This document shows positions 16,420 through 26,310 of a stretch of DNA of 64,000 bases, piece after piece. A program made the translations under genes and the position numbers. The notes under the pieces are model-generated. The model worked only from the letters and a program-made list of their open reading frames with translations, made no database searches and was not told where the DNA came from. The number at the start of each line of letters is the position of its first letter. Position 1 is the stretch's first letter. The stretch is from [Synechococcus] sp. NIES-970 (lineage in GTDB: Bacteria; Cyanobacteriota; Cyanobacteriia; Cyanobacteriales; MRBY01): the NCBI GenBank assembly GCA_002356215.1, contig AP017959.1, positions 558,001 through 622,000 of the forward strand, given 5' to 3'.

Positions 16420-17388
16420 TTATTCCGTAGGGCTCTGACGACTAGCATTCACTAATTCGTCAGCGATGGTCAACATATTTTCTGACCAATTGGGAGCCAA
16501 ATCATCGAGAAGAACAGTGGTGGCATTGATTTGTTGGGCGATCGTTTGGGCGGCCTGGGCATTGATTTGGGGTTGCACAAAAATAGTGCGAATTTGCTTT
16601 TCTTCAGCGGTGCGGATCAGTTCGGCTAACTCGGCGGCACTGGGCTCCTGGCCCCCTGCTTCAATGGAAATTTGCTCTAGGTTATAGTCTTCGGCAAAAT
16701 AACCCCAGGCCGGATGAAAAACAAGAAAAGCACGATTTTCTAGGGGGTCAAGTCGTTGACGAATGGCGGCATCGATTTGATCGATTTCTATTAGAAACTG
16801 GCTTAGATTTTCGGCATAGAACACTTCGTTGGCGGGGTCGAGTTGGGCCAGAAGCTGATAAATACTTTCAGCCTGTTGCTTGACCCGTGCAGGAGACAGC
16901 CAAATATGGGGATCTAAGAGTTCGCCTTCGTCGCTGCTGTGGTAGTCATCGCCATCGTGGTGATGGTGGTCGAGGAGAGGAATTTTCTCGATGTTTTCTG
17001 AGGTGTCTAACCAAATCATTTCGCGGTTAGCGGCCCGGAGGCGATCGCCCCACACATCTTCAAAAAAGATCCCAATCCCCACATAGGCATCTGCCTCGCT
17101 GAGCTCCCGTAGCTGTTGGGGTCTGGGTTCATAGTTTTCTGCCTCAATGCCCGGGCCAACGAGGGATGAAACCTGGACGCGATCGCCACCAATTTTTTCG
17201 ACAAAATATTTCTGGGGTAGCACACTAACGGTAATCTTCAGGGGCTCTGCCTGGGGGGCAGTGGCTGCTGGCAGCTCTTGAGCCCCAGTCCCATTCGTTG
17301 GGGCTTGGGGAGAAGTGCCGTCTCTACAGCCCAATAACAGCCCCAAACAGCCCAGTGCCACGAGGGATAAGGTCATTGGCGATCGCAC
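16420..17388 (-). CDS. znuA: Zinc-binding lipoprotein of the Znu transporter
   Basis: A 322-residue cluster A-I metal-binding protein. The N-terminus is a lipoprotein signal ending LLLGC, so the mature protein should be anchored at Cys21. A family His-rich loop follows DNSEN-like text: DHHHHDGDD...YHSSDEGE, then LDPHIWLSP. Conserved ligands are also seen in FLVFHPAWGYFA and the late ILFVQPQ-type strand. GTG 17388 supplies an Arg before the hydrophobic core; ATG 17376 four codons in is the alternative. First gene of znuA-C-B-zur. Confidence 0.94.
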   Translation of the reverse strand: MRSPMTLSLVALGCLGLLLGCRDGTSPQAPTNGTGAQELPAATAPQAEPLKITVSVLPQKYFVEKIGGDRVQVSSLVGPGIEAENYEPRPQQLRELSEADAYVGIGIFFEDVWGDRLRAANREMIWLDTSENIEKIPLLDHHHHDGDDYHSSDEGELLDPHIWLSPARVKQQAESIYQLLAQLDPANEVFYAENLSQFLIEIDQIDAAIRQRLDPLENRAFLVFHPAWGYFAEDYNLEQISIEAGGQEPSAAELAELIRTAEEKQIRTIFVQPQINAQAAQTIAQQINATTVLLDDLAPNWSENMLTIADELVNASRQSPTE

Positions 17389-17413
17389 GTTACAGCCCTC
17401 TCTTTTTTAAAAA

Positions 17414-17428
17414 TGATAATCGTTCTTG
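17414..17428 (-). promoter_or_regulatory. Candidate Zur operator upstream of znuA
   Basis: TGATAAT followed by a one-base centre and GTTCTTG, 26 bases upstream of the znuA start. The left half matches the cyanobacterial Zur box TGATAATnATTATCA perfectly, the right half only 3 of 7. Position fits a repressor site; the poor right half keeps confidence low. Confidence 0.45.
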
Positions 17429-17468
17429 ATTTTAAAGGAGTCAGCCCGAAACGTAAACCCACGGAGCC

Positions 17469-18083
17469 TTAAGGTTGCAGGGTTGCGATCGTCAGATAGC
17501 CGCCAATGCGGGGCAGGGTAGGGAGATAAAATTCATTAATGGCTTGGGTCCGAAAACCTGCTGCCTTGAGGAGTAAGCTCATCGGACGGTTGAGGTTGCA
17601 GCCCCCGGCACAACAGTTCATCACACCGTTCAGACGATGCTGCCATTGGGCGATCGCCGGGTCAGGGCTCAAGCCATGTTCGAGGGTCAGAAAATAACCA
17701 TCCTTCCTTAAGACACGGCGAATTTCGTGCAAAACCTGGGCCGGATTCTGTACCGAACAAAGGGTAAACGTGCTTACCACCGTATCAAAGACCTCTGATT
17801 CAAAGGGAAGAGCTTCCCCGCGCAGGTGATGCCAATTGACCTGGAGACCACTCTGGCGAATTCGGCGATCGACCCGCTGCCGCAACATCCGTTCTGGTTC
17901 TACCACTTGTAATGTCCGTACTTTCGGGGTGTAGTGGGGAAGATTTGCCCCCGTACCAAAACCAATTTCAAGCACGTTGCCCTGGGCCACTTCAAGGAGT
18001 ATTTGTCGCTGTTGGGCGATCGCCTGGCGGTGCATTACGTAGTCTAAAAGGTGAGGCAAGATGAAATGGTTATAAAGTTTCAT
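17469..18083 (-). CDS. Class I SAM-dependent methyltransferase
   Basis: A 204-residue Rossmann methyltransferase. Motif I is VLEIGFGTGANLPHY (about 35-50), the SAM-ribose acidic residue is in LQVVEPE, and motifs II/III lie in FDTVVSTFTLCSV and DGYFLTLEHG. The C-terminal region has CCAGGCNLNRP with two adjacent Cys plus one more, conserved in a group of UbiE/MenG-like methyltransferases acting on small molecules. Substrate unknown. It stands alone, 80 bases upstream of znuA on the same strand, followed on the right by a 450-base gene-free stretch. Confidence 0.88.
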   Translation of the reverse strand: MKLYNHFILPHLLDYVMHRQAIAQQRQILLEVAQGNVLEIGFGTGANLPHYTPKVRTLQVVEPERMLRQRVDRRIRQSGLQVNWHHLRGEALPFESEVFDTVVSTFTLCSVQNPAQVLHEIRRVLRKDGYFLTLEHGLSPDPAIAQWQHRLNGVMNCCAGGCNLNRPMSLLLKAAGFRTQAINEFYLPTLPRIGGYLTIATLQP

Positions 18084-18533
18084 CGTTATATATATAAATA
18101 GTTTTATATCTTAGTAATTTAAACTTCCTATGATCTTACGCGGCCCTTAAAGCAAGAAACGCAACGGGGATTTCATATTACCAAGCCTCCAAACCCCAGT
18201 ATTTTCACGGATAAATACCTGTTTTTTCCATCAGAAATCACGAGGAAAATCATGAATAATATGACTTTTTAAATGGAGTATTATCTAAATGCCCAAAAAT
18301 GCCTAACCGTCCCTAAAGCACCGGGGATTTCCCCTAGAATTTCTCCGCTTCACCTTTGCTTTATCCGTAGAATGGGGCATCACAAATCTTAATTTGTACC
18401 TTATAATCCTAGGACTCATTGCTTAAAATGAAGGCATAATTTCCTAACGAAAAAGTCTCTCCCCTAGGCTAACCCCATCTTTTGATATCAATCATTTTAG
18501 TCAATTCTGTTGTTACTCCGAGGCCCAAAACCA
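18084..18533. other. 450-base intergenic region between divergent genes
   Basis: No credible ORF. It must carry divergent promoters. A perfect TATAAT (18402-18407) faces the plus-strand gene at 18534 but has no good -35 partner. A short GC hairpin, GGGGA/TCCCC (18323-18334), has no U-run. Nothing else recognisable. Confidence 0.4.
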
Positions 18534-19208
18534 ATGGATGCTCTCATTAAAACTCTCATTCAAGCTGGGCTACTCAGTGAAACCCAGGCCCAAGTGGTGC
18601 GATATGATGCGGAGTTACATCCAGATATGTCCCTCGGCGAGATTTTAGCGCTCCGGGGTTGGGCCACCGAAGAAACCATCGACTTTTTTGAGCTCCTCTG
18701 GGAAATGCGCTATCAGCAGCCAGACCGCAAAAATATTGGGCAATATTTACTAGAAGCCCACCTCATCACCCAAGAACAACTAGATGATATTTTGGTTTCC
18801 CAACAGCAAGATACTTGGGGGAAAAGCCTCCGATTTGGAGAAATTGCCGTTTTAAAGGGCTATGTAAAGCAGCCGACAATTCGCTTTTTTGTGGAACATC
18901 TTTTTCCTGATCAGCTCCATAAAACCAATAAAAATCCTTTTGCCCGTATTTCCTTGAGCGATCGCCCAAGCCAATCCCGGAAGACAACCCTATCCCAGGG
19001 GCCCACCGAAACAGAAACCCCAACACCAGTGCCCCATGGCCAAGCTCCGCAGCGATCGCCCCATCCACTGGTCGCCAAATTCACCGCCCCACGGCAGGCC
19101 AAATCTGTCTCCACGCCTAAAAAACCAGACTATGAGCCCGAAGAAGCCTTTGCCACAAGCTTTGATCTGCTCAATGCTGAAGATTTTGACCCAGGCCAGC
19201 TCCGTTAA
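18534..19208 (+). CDS. Cyanobacterial protein with MshEN-like repeats, unknown
   Basis: A 224-residue protein, start ATG 18534 (MDALIKTLIQAGLLSETQAQ). Two copies of a helical segment resemble the small N-terminal (MshEN-like) domains of type II secretion/pilus ATPases: ALIKTLIQAGLLSETQAQVV...LGEILALRGW and IGQYLLEAHLITQEQLDDIL...FGEIAVLKGYV. In such domains the L-x-x-G-x-L-L/I-T/S-x-x-Q pattern can bind c-di-GMP, but full ligand motifs are not evident. Residues about 140-200 are a low-complexity Pro/Thr/Ser linker (TETETPTPVPHGQAPQRSP). No ATPase domain is attached. Function unknown. Confidence 0.75.
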   Translation: MDALIKTLIQAGLLSETQAQVVRYDAELHPDMSLGEILALRGWATEETIDFFELLWEMRYQQPDRKNIGQYLLEAHLITQEQLDDILVSQQQDTWGKSLRFGEIAVLKGYVKQPTIRFFVEHLFPDQLHKTNKNPFARISLSDRPSQSRKTTLSQGPTETETPTPVPHGQAPQRSPHPLVAKFTAPRQAKSVSTPKKPDYEPEEAFATSFDLLNAEDFDPGQLR

Positions 19209-19217
19209 ACATCAGAC

Positions 19218-19979
19218 CTAAAAGAAAAAGCGCAAAAGCAACGAACTGATTGCACTAAAGATATTGCCAACGGTGTTGCCGGAATTTTGGCGGGGATTGA
19301 GGGCCAAGTCAATTTCATCAAGGAGCTTCTGACTGGCGTCGATGCCGACGGCGGAGCCTTGGCGAGTAAAGAGGTTTTGGGCAAAAGTTGCATCCTGTTG
19401 CGCTGCCCCAAAATCCCGTAGCTGGTAATGGGAAATCGCCCGGGATAGATAAATCGCACCGTTTTCGGGTTCGCGGTTCGCGGCGGCATCATAGTAGGCG
19501 ATCGCCATACGGTGATTTTTGCTTTCCCCTTCCACATAGCCCCATTGGTAAAATTGCTCGGCGGAAACGGGCGCTTCCAGTAAACCGATCGCCCGGGCAA
19601 TATAAAAGGTGCGGAGGGACGTATTGGTAAAGTTTGCCCCAGCCAGGTAAGCTTCCCGGAGGTCGGCCCCATCCAAGGTTGCCCCTTCAAGGTTCGCCCC
19701 GGCTAGATTGGCTCCCACCAAAGAAGCCCCAGATAAATTTGCCCCCCGCAGGTCCGCGAGACTGAGGTCAGCCCGACTGAGGTTAGCTTGGCGCAGGTCC
19801 GCCCCCCGCAGATCCGCCCCATCCAGGCGAGCATTGGCTAGGCCACTGCGGTTCAATTGACAATTTTGGCACTGACGACTTGAAAGCAGTTGGCTCAGGT
19901 GGGTTAAATTTTCGGCACGGACGGGGGCGGCGATCGCCAAGGTAGATAAACAACCGGCGGCAAGGAGCAGCTTTTTCAT
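19218..19979 (-). CDS. Secreted pentapeptide-repeat protein with TPR-like C-terminus
   Basis: A 253-residue protein. Signal peptide about 1-21 (MKKLLLAAGCLSTLAIAAPVRA) with a normal AxA-type cleavage site. A CQNCQLNRSGL segment is followed by about ten pentapeptide repeats A(D/N)LxG (LDGADLRGADLRQANLSRADL...), forming a right-handed beta-helix. The C-terminal 100 residues are helical with a TPR-like unit (AIAYYDAAANREPENGAIYLSRAISHYQL). Likely periplasmic or lumenal; many cyanobacterial lumen proteins look like this. Start is ATG 19979; the open frame reaches 76 codons further but that part overlaps the start of sbcC and is not family-like. Confidence 0.88.
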   Translation of the reverse strand: MKKLLLAAGCLSTLAIAAPVRAENLTHLSQLLSSRQCQNCQLNRSGLANARLDGADLRGADLRQANLSRADLSLADLRGANLSGASLVGANLAGANLEGATLDGADLREAYLAGANFTNTSLRTFYIARAIGLLEAPVSAEQFYQWGYVEGESKNHRMAIAYYDAAANREPENGAIYLSRAISHYQLRDFGAAQQDATFAQNLFTRQGSAVGIDASQKLLDEIDLALNPRQNSGNTVGNIFSAISSLLLRFFF

Positions 19980-20180
19980 CGGAAACCTGGGGGGAAATGA
20001 CTGGAGCTGTAGACCGTGGATCTGGGCAAAACGTTTCCGGCTAGCAGCGATTTTCTGCGTCCATCGTAGCAGTCCCTTTCTCATGGGAAGCAAAATGCAA
20101 CAAATTCTTTGCGGTGCGGGGATTTTAAGAGCAGCGATATGATGAAGCATCAGTGTTTTTGTTCGTCTGTTCGTTGCCCC

Positions 20181-23100
20181 ATGACCCCCCTCAAACTCAA
20201 GCTCCAAAATTTTCTCAGCTACCGTGATGCGGTCTTAGACTTTACTGGGTTCCACACAGCCTGTATCTGCGGCCCAAATGGGGCGGGCAAATCTTCTCTC
20301 CTGGAGGCGATCACCTGGGCGCTCTGGGGTAAAAGCCGCACGAGCAGCGCCGATGATGTCATCCATGGTGGCGAGACTGAGGTCCGGGTTGATTTTGAAT
20401 TGATGAGTCGCGGTCAAGTCTACAAAATTATCCGCCTGCGATCGCGGGGACGGGCCGCCTCTTTGCAATTCCAAGTGCGATCGCCCAAGGGGGATTTCAC
20501 CACGATCACCGGGAAAGGAATGCGAGATACCCAAGATCTCATTGACCAGGAACTGAAGCTTGATTACGACACATTTATTAATTCGGCCTATCTACGCCAG
20601 GGCCACGCCGACGAATTCATGGTGGCCAAACCCGCCGACCGGAAAAAAATTCTGGGGGACCTGCTCAAACTCGACCAGTATGAAACCCTTGCCCAACTCG
20701 CCAAAGAAAAAGCGAAGGAATTAAAACTGAAGGCCGACCTCCGCGAAGAAAGTCTTGCGCCCCAGGCGGAAAAGCTCCAGGAAAAACCAGTCCTCGCCGC
20801 AGAATTAGCCGATTTAGAACAGGCCATTGGGGAGCGAAAACAACGGCAAAGTCAGCTCCAGGAGCAGTTGCAACGGTGCCAGGCGATCGCCCAACAACGC
20901 CAACTCCTCACAACCCAATTAGAAACTCTCCAGCAGCAGGTAGACCGCCGCCGCCAGGAACAACAACGCCAACACAACCAAATCCAGCAACTCCAGGGGA
21001 ATTTGGACCAGGCGATCGCCTGCCTCGCTCAAGGGGAAACCATCGAGGCGGAATATACCCGCTGGCAAGCCCTCCAACAGCAGGAGGAGCAACTGAACCA
21101 AACCTCCCAACAGTACCAAGACCTGCAACAGGAAATTCAAGCCCTGCAACAGGAGATTCAAGCCGAAGAAAAGGCCCAAAGCCTCGAAATTCAACAGCTT
21201 GAACTCCAGCTCCAGGATTTAACCCGCCAGGAACAGACTCTCCAGCAGGCGATCGCCGCTACCCCAGATGTGAGCCAAGCTCTACAAGATTTACAGAGGG
21301 CCCGAGACTCCATCAGCCACCTGGAAGCCTTACAACAGCAGGCCCAACCCCTCCTCCAACAACGACAGCAGCTTGAAAATCAGATTGCCCAGGCGACCAC
21401 CGCCATTCACCTTAAACTCGAAGCCCAGCAACGGGAACGGGATAACCTGGCGGCTAAAATTAGCCAAATTCCCCAGCAACGGGCACAACTACGGCAGGTT
21501 AACCAAACCATGGTGGAACTCCATCGCCAGAAAAGCCATTTAGAGCAGCTCCAGCAACAGCAGATCGCCCAGTCCACCCAGCAACTGCGCCTCCAGGACG
21601 CCCAGCGCAATTGCCACAAACAACTCCAGGAGTTGCAGCAAAAACTGGCGCTGTTGCAGCAACCGGGGGCCAGTTGTCCCCTCTGTGAACAGGCCCTCGA
21701 CCACGACCACCACCACAATGTCGTCACCAAAACTGAAGCCCAGTACAACGAGACGGAGCGAGACATCCAGCAGCTACAGCAGCAACTGCAAACCTGCGCC
21801 CAGCGCCTTGCTGACTATGATCAAGAATTAGCTACCCTAGATGGCATTCGCACTGCCTATGAAGAGCAAGATCAGCAATTAATTCGCATCGAACAGGCCA
21901 TCGAAACCAATCAAGCTTTAGAAAAACAGTTTAAACAGCTCGAACAGGATTTAGAAAATCTGCGGCGATCGCTCCACCTCGAAGCCTATGCCGAGGATCT
22001 ACGCCAAGAATTAACGGAGGTACAGCAAGCCCTAAGCGCCCTGAACTACGACGAAACCCAATTGGCGATCGCCCGAGAAACCGAAAAACAATGCCGCGCC
22101 GCTGAACTAACCCAGGCGAAACTCGCCCAAACCGAGCAGCAGCTCGCCGCCGTGCAGGGGGAAATACCCCGCATCAAGCGTCAACTGGCACAACAGCGCC
22201 AAAACTTCGCTGACTACCAGCAGCGATCGCCCCAACAGAAACAGCTCGAACAATGTCACAATCAGCTCCAGGCCCTCAATTATGACCGCAATGCCCACCA
22301 GCGACTCCGGCAAGATTTAAACGAGGCCCACGTCTGGCAGCGACGTAAACTCGAACTGGATCAGGCCCAGCACCAACGCATCACCCTCGAAACCCAGCTC
22401 CAGGAATTGACCCAAAGTCAGGCGATCGCCCAAATGGAGATCCAGCAGCTCACCCAGCAAATGGCCGCTATCCAAGAAAGCCTGACCCAAACCAGCCCTG
22501 ACCGAGGGGAGATACAGCAGCTCGAAAGCCAACTCCAAACCTGGCGCCAAGCCCTCGAAATTGACATTGCCCGGCGCGGCCAACTGCAACAGTCTTTAGC
22601 AAATCTAGAGGCCCTGGCGATCGCCCAAGAGCACAGTAAAGCTGAGCTAAAGGAACTCCGCCACCAGCACCGGATCCACCATGAACTGAGCCAAGCCTTT
22701 GGGAAAAATGGTATCCAGGCCTTGATGATTGAAAATGCCCTGCCCCAACTGGAAGCAGAAACCAATCAAATCCTCGGCCGCCTTACAGATCACCAATTTC
22801 ACGTGCAGTTTTTCACCCAAAAGGCAAAGAAAGGTTCGAAAAAAGGAACTGCCCAGATGATTGATACCCTAGATATCCTCATTGCCGACGCCCGGGGAAC
22901 GCGGGCCTACGAAACTTATTCTGGTGGGGAAGCCTTTCGGATTAATTTTTCGATCCGCCTAGCCCTCGCCAAACTCTTGGCTTACCGATCCGGAGCCACC
23001 CTCCAGATGTTGGTGATCGACGAGGGCTTTGGTACCCAGGATGCCGAGGGCTGCAGCCGTCTGATCGGAGCAATCAATGCGATCGCCGATGATTTTGCCT

Positions 23101-23204
23101 GCATTTTGGCCGTGACCCACATTCCCCAGTTCAAAGAAGCCTTCCAGAGCCGCATCGAAGTTTATAAAGATCAACAAGGTTCCCAGCTCCAAGTGAACAA
23201 CTAG
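20181..23204 (+). CDS. sbcC: SbcC, ATPase subunit of the SbcCD nuclease
   Basis: A 1007-residue Rad50-like protein that with SbcD opens hairpins and processes double-strand ends. Walker A GPNGAGKSS near residue 33; two long Gln-rich coiled coils (about 200-480 and 560-830) separated by the zinc hook CPLCEQAL; signature TYSGGEAFRINFS; Walker B LVIDEGFGTQD near the C-terminus. After the hook comes DHDHHHN, an unusual His run. ATG 20181 (MTPLKLKLQNFLSYRD) is the family start. sbcD is not adjacent. It is divergent from the pentapeptide gene, with about 200 bases between. Confidence 0.94.
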   Translation: MTPLKLKLQNFLSYRDAVLDFTGFHTACICGPNGAGKSSLLEAITWALWGKSRTSSADDVIHGGETEVRVDFELMSRGQVYKIIRLRSRGRAASLQFQVRSPKGDFTTITGKGMRDTQDLIDQELKLDYDTFINSAYLRQGHADEFMVAKPADRKKILGDLLKLDQYETLAQLAKEKAKELKLKADLREESLAPQAEKLQEKPVLAAELADLEQAIGERKQRQSQLQEQLQRCQAIAQQRQLLTTQLETLQQQVDRRRQEQQRQHNQIQQLQGNLDQAIACLAQGETIEAEYTRWQALQQQEEQLNQTSQQYQDLQQEIQALQQEIQAEEKAQSLEIQQLELQLQDLTRQEQTLQQAIAATPDVSQALQDLQRARDSISHLEALQQQAQPLLQQRQQLENQIAQATTAIHLKLEAQQRERDNLAAKISQIPQQRAQLRQVNQTMVELHRQKSHLEQLQQQQIAQSTQQLRLQDAQRNCHKQLQELQQKLALLQQPGASCPLCEQALDHDHHHNVVTKTEAQYNETERDIQQLQQQLQTCAQRLADYDQELATLDGIRTAYEEQDQQLIRIEQAIETNQALEKQFKQLEQDLENLRRSLHLEAYAEDLRQELTEVQQALSALNYDETQLAIARETEKQCRAAELTQAKLAQTEQQLAAVQGEIPRIKRQLAQQRQNFADYQQRSPQQKQLEQCHNQLQALNYDRNAHQRLRQDLNEAHVWQRRKLELDQAQHQRITLETQLQELTQSQAIAQMEIQQLTQQMAAIQESLTQTSPDRGEIQQLESQLQTWRQALEIDIARRGQLQQSLANLEALAIAQEHSKAELKELRHQHRIHHELSQAFGKNGIQALMIENALPQLEAETNQILGRLTDHQFHVQFFTQKAKKGSKKGTAQMIDTLDILIADARGTRAYETYSGGEAFRINFSIRLALAKLLAYRSGATLQMLVIDEGFGTQDAEGCSRLIGAINAIADDFACILAVTHIPQFKEAFQSRIEVYKDQQGSQLQVNN

Positions 23205-23256
23205 ATCCCCCGATTCGGCGAAACTGTGCCTAGAATGGAAGTCGTAACAAATCGCA

Positions 23257-26200
23257 ATGTTTGCCCCTGGTATGTCTTTCCATCTTTCCGCCTGGTCCAT
23301 CAAGAATCCAGTGCCAACCCTCATGGCCTTTTTGATCATGACCGTTGTGGGGGTCTATTCTTTCCTGACCCTTGGCATTGATGATACGCCGAACATCGAC
23401 ATTGGGGCCGTTTCGATCAATATCACTCAGCCGGGGGCAGCCCCTGAGGAAATTGAGACGGAAATCACCAAAAAAGTGGAAGATGCCGTTGCCAGTCTCG
23501 CTGATCTCGACCAAATTACGTCCACGGTCACCGATGGAAACTCGCAAACAGTCGTGACCTTTGAAATTGGGGCAGACACGGACCAGGCGGCCAATGACGT
23601 GCGCAATGCGATTTCCCAGATTCGCTCTTCTCTCCCCCAAGACATTACCGAACCCATTGTTCAGAAGCTCGATTTTGCGGGCGGAGCGGTGATGATCTAT
23701 GCCGTCTCTTCAGACCAGCGCACCGTTGAGGAACTCAGCGATCTCATTGACCGAAATATTGGCCGCGAACTAACTAATGTTGACGGCGTGGCAGAAATTC
23801 AACGGCTGGGGGGGGTTGACCGAGAAATTCGCGTGGATCTAGATCCGAATTTATTACAGAGTTTGGGCATTACCGCCACTGAGGTCAATGATCAAATTGC
23901 CCAGTTCAATATTAATCGCCCTGGGGGTCGCCTTGAATTTGGGGGCAGTGAGCAGAATGTACGTACCCTCGGTAGTGCAGCTTCGATCCAAGAACTCCAG
24001 CAATATCCGATCTTGCTCCCCAATGGCGATCGCGTAGCCCTCGAAAACCTGGGCCGTGTAGAAGATAGTTTTCGGGAACCGAGGGTTTCCGCGGCACTGG
24101 ATAATCAACCGGTGGTTGCTTTTTCGGTGCTCCGCAGTCCGGGGAGTACCGTGGTGGGGGTAGACCGAGGGATCCGGCAGGCGATCGCCGACCTACAGAG
24201 GACCCTACCGGAAGATTTACGTTTTGATTTGATTTTGACGCGTGCCACCGAAATTCAGGCCTCCTATGACGGAACCATTTCGGCTCTCTGGGCTGGTTGT
24301 ATCCTGACGGTGATCACCGTTGGTTTTTTCCTTAAGGATTGGCGGGCCACGGTGATTACTGCCGCAGCACTCCCTTTGTCTATTGTGCCCACGTTCTTTG
24401 TGATGCGAGCCCTAGACTATACCCTTAACGGCATGACTCTCTTAGCACTGGCTTTGGCGATCGGAAATTTGGTTGATGATGCCATTTGTGTGATTGAAAA
24501 CATTGATCAGCACTTGCAAATGGGAAAGAAGCCGTTCCAGGCAGCGGTAGATGGGGCCATGGAAATTGGCCTAGCGGTGGTAGCAACGACGGCAACCATT
24601 GTGGCAGTTTTTCTGCCTGTTGCGTTTATGGGGGGCGTACCGGGGCAATTCTTTCAGCCCTTTGGGGTGACGGTAGCGGTTTCAACAATGTTTTCGACCC
24701 TGGTCGCCACCACAATGACCCCGATGCTCAGTGCATATCTGTTGAAGTCAAAATTAGGGGCTTTTGAGGGCCAGTCACAACCGGGCCTTTACCGCAAGGC
24801 TTTGGGTTGGGCCCTTAAGCATCGTCTGACGACCCTCTTGGTAGCTCTGGCTTTCTTCATCGGCAGTTTACAGTTGCTCCCCTTCATCCCAACAGGATTA
24901 TTTGCAGCGGCTGATTCAGGCATTAGTACCTTGGTCTTTGATCTCCCCCCTGGGGCGACCCTTGCTGATAGTGAACAAATCATGGCCCAAGTTAGCGATC
25001 GCCTCCGTGCTAACCCTGCGGTCTCTAGCGTTCTGGCCACTGCCGATACGGTAAATAGCGGCACGATCTACGTTAACCTTGTGCCCATGGAAGAGCGGAT
25101 TTCCCAGGCGGAGTTCGAACAAACGATGCGTAGCGAATTGCAGCAAATTCCGGGGGCGCGCATTTCTTTCCAGAGTGCGGGGGGCACTGGCAGCTCAAAG
25201 GACCTCTCCATTGTTCTGAAGGGTGAAGATGCGCCACTCTTGTTAGAAACGGCAAACATTCTCGAACAACAGATGGCCAGCATCGGTGGTCTCGTGGATA
25301 TTGCTTCTAGTGCGAGCCTAGTTAAACCAGAGCTTATCATTCAACCAGACCCCCAACGGGCAGCTGATTTGGGGGTTTCCGTTGCCGCAATTTCCCGTAC
25401 CGCTTCCCTGGCGCTCATTGGAGACAACGACCTGAATTTGCCGAAGTTTAATTTAAGCGATCGCCAAATTCCGATCCGCGTCCAGCTAGATCCAAATCAG
25501 CGCGGTAATATCGAAACCCTCAAAAATCTCCAGGTGCCGAGTAATACTGGGGCCCTCGTTCCCCTCGCCGCCGTTGCCGAACTAAAGTTGGGGAGCGGTT
25601 CCGCCCAAATTGACCGCTTTAATCGGTTCCGCCAAGTAGAGGTGGGGGCGAACCTAGAGGGAGTGTCCCTAGGGGATGCCTTTGCCCAGGTGAATGCACT
25701 GCCAGTAATGAATCCTTTACCAGCGGGCATCACCATCGAGCCCTCGGGGGATGCAGAAATTATGCGCGATATTTTTAGCCGCTTCCTGACCGCTTTAGGG
25801 GCAGCAGTGCTCTGCATCTACGCAATTCTCGTCCTGCTCTACAACAATTTCCTCTATCCCTTCGGTATTCTCACCGCCTTGCCCCTGTCTATCGGTGGCG
25901 CCCTGCTGGGTCTAATGATCACCCAAAAGGAATTGGGACTGTTTGCCCTGATCGGCATTGTCCTACTGATGGGTCTGGTGACGAAAAATGCAATTCTGCT
26001 GGTGGACTTTACCCTGTCAGGGATGCAAGAAGGAAAAGCCCTCAAGCAATCGCTGATCGATGCTGGGATTTCCCGCCTACGACCCATCTTTATGACGTCC
26101 CTTTCCACCATCGCTGGGATGCTCCCCATTGCCCTGGAACTCGGCGCCGATGGAGCAACGCGAAGCCCGATGGCGATCGCCGTCATTGGTGGCTTTAGTA

Positions 26201-26310
26201 CCTCAACAATTTTGACGTTGATCGTGGTCCCTGTGATTTTCACCTATATCTATCGTTTGGGACGTTGGCTCGTAAAACCCTTTCAAAATGCCCAATCCGT
26301 GACCCCCTAA
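23257..26310 (+). CDS. RND-family efflux pump (AcrB/HAE1-like)
   Basis: A 1017-residue inner-membrane pump with 12 predicted TMs in two similar halves, each with a large periplasmic loop. TM1 is about residues 14-32 (TLMAFLIMTVVGVYSFLTLG). TM4 carries the proton-relay pair in GNLVDDAICVIEN, and the second half has LIGIVLLMGLVTKNAILLVDF. It exports lipophilic drugs or cell compounds; the substrate cannot be predicted. No membrane-fusion or TolC partner is adjacent, so it would rely on distant genes. ATG 23257 chosen; ATG 23272 (MSFHLSAWS) is also close to the usual family start. Confidence 0.94.
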   Translation: MFAPGMSFHLSAWSIKNPVPTLMAFLIMTVVGVYSFLTLGIDDTPNIDIGAVSINITQPGAAPEEIETEITKKVEDAVASLADLDQITSTVTDGNSQTVVTFEIGADTDQAANDVRNAISQIRSSLPQDITEPIVQKLDFAGGAVMIYAVSSDQRTVEELSDLIDRNIGRELTNVDGVAEIQRLGGVDREIRVDLDPNLLQSLGITATEVNDQIAQFNINRPGGRLEFGGSEQNVRTLGSAASIQELQQYPILLPNGDRVALENLGRVEDSFREPRVSAALDNQPVVAFSVLRSPGSTVVGVDRGIRQAIADLQRTLPEDLRFDLILTRATEIQASYDGTISALWAGCILTVITVGFFLKDWRATVITAAALPLSIVPTFFVMRALDYTLNGMTLLALALAIGNLVDDAICVIENIDQHLQMGKKPFQAAVDGAMEIGLAVVATTATIVAVFLPVAFMGGVPGQFFQPFGVTVAVSTMFSTLVATTMTPMLSAYLLKSKLGAFEGQSQPGLYRKALGWALKHRLTTLLVALAFFIGSLQLLPFIPTGLFAAADSGISTLVFDLPPGATLADSEQIMAQVSDRLRANPAVSSVLATADTVNSGTIYVNLVPMEERISQAEFEQTMRSELQQIPGARISFQSAGGTGSSKDLSIVLKGEDAPLLLETANILEQQMASIGGLVDIASSASLVKPELIIQPDPQRAADLGVSVAAISRTASLALIGDNDLNLPKFNLSDRQIPIRVQLDPNQRGNIETLKNLQVPSNTGALVPLAAVAELKLGSGSAQIDRFNRFRQVEVGANLEGVSLGDAFAQVNALPVMNPLPAGITIEPSGDAEIMRDIFSRFLTALGAAVLCIYAILVLLYNNFLYPFGILTALPLSIGGALLGLMITQKELGLFALIGIVLLMGLVTKNAILLVDFTLSGMQEGKALKQSLIDAGISRLRPIFMTSLSTIAGMLPIALELGADGATRSPMAIAVIGGFSTSTILTLIVVPVIFTYIYRLGRWLVKPFQNAQSVTP

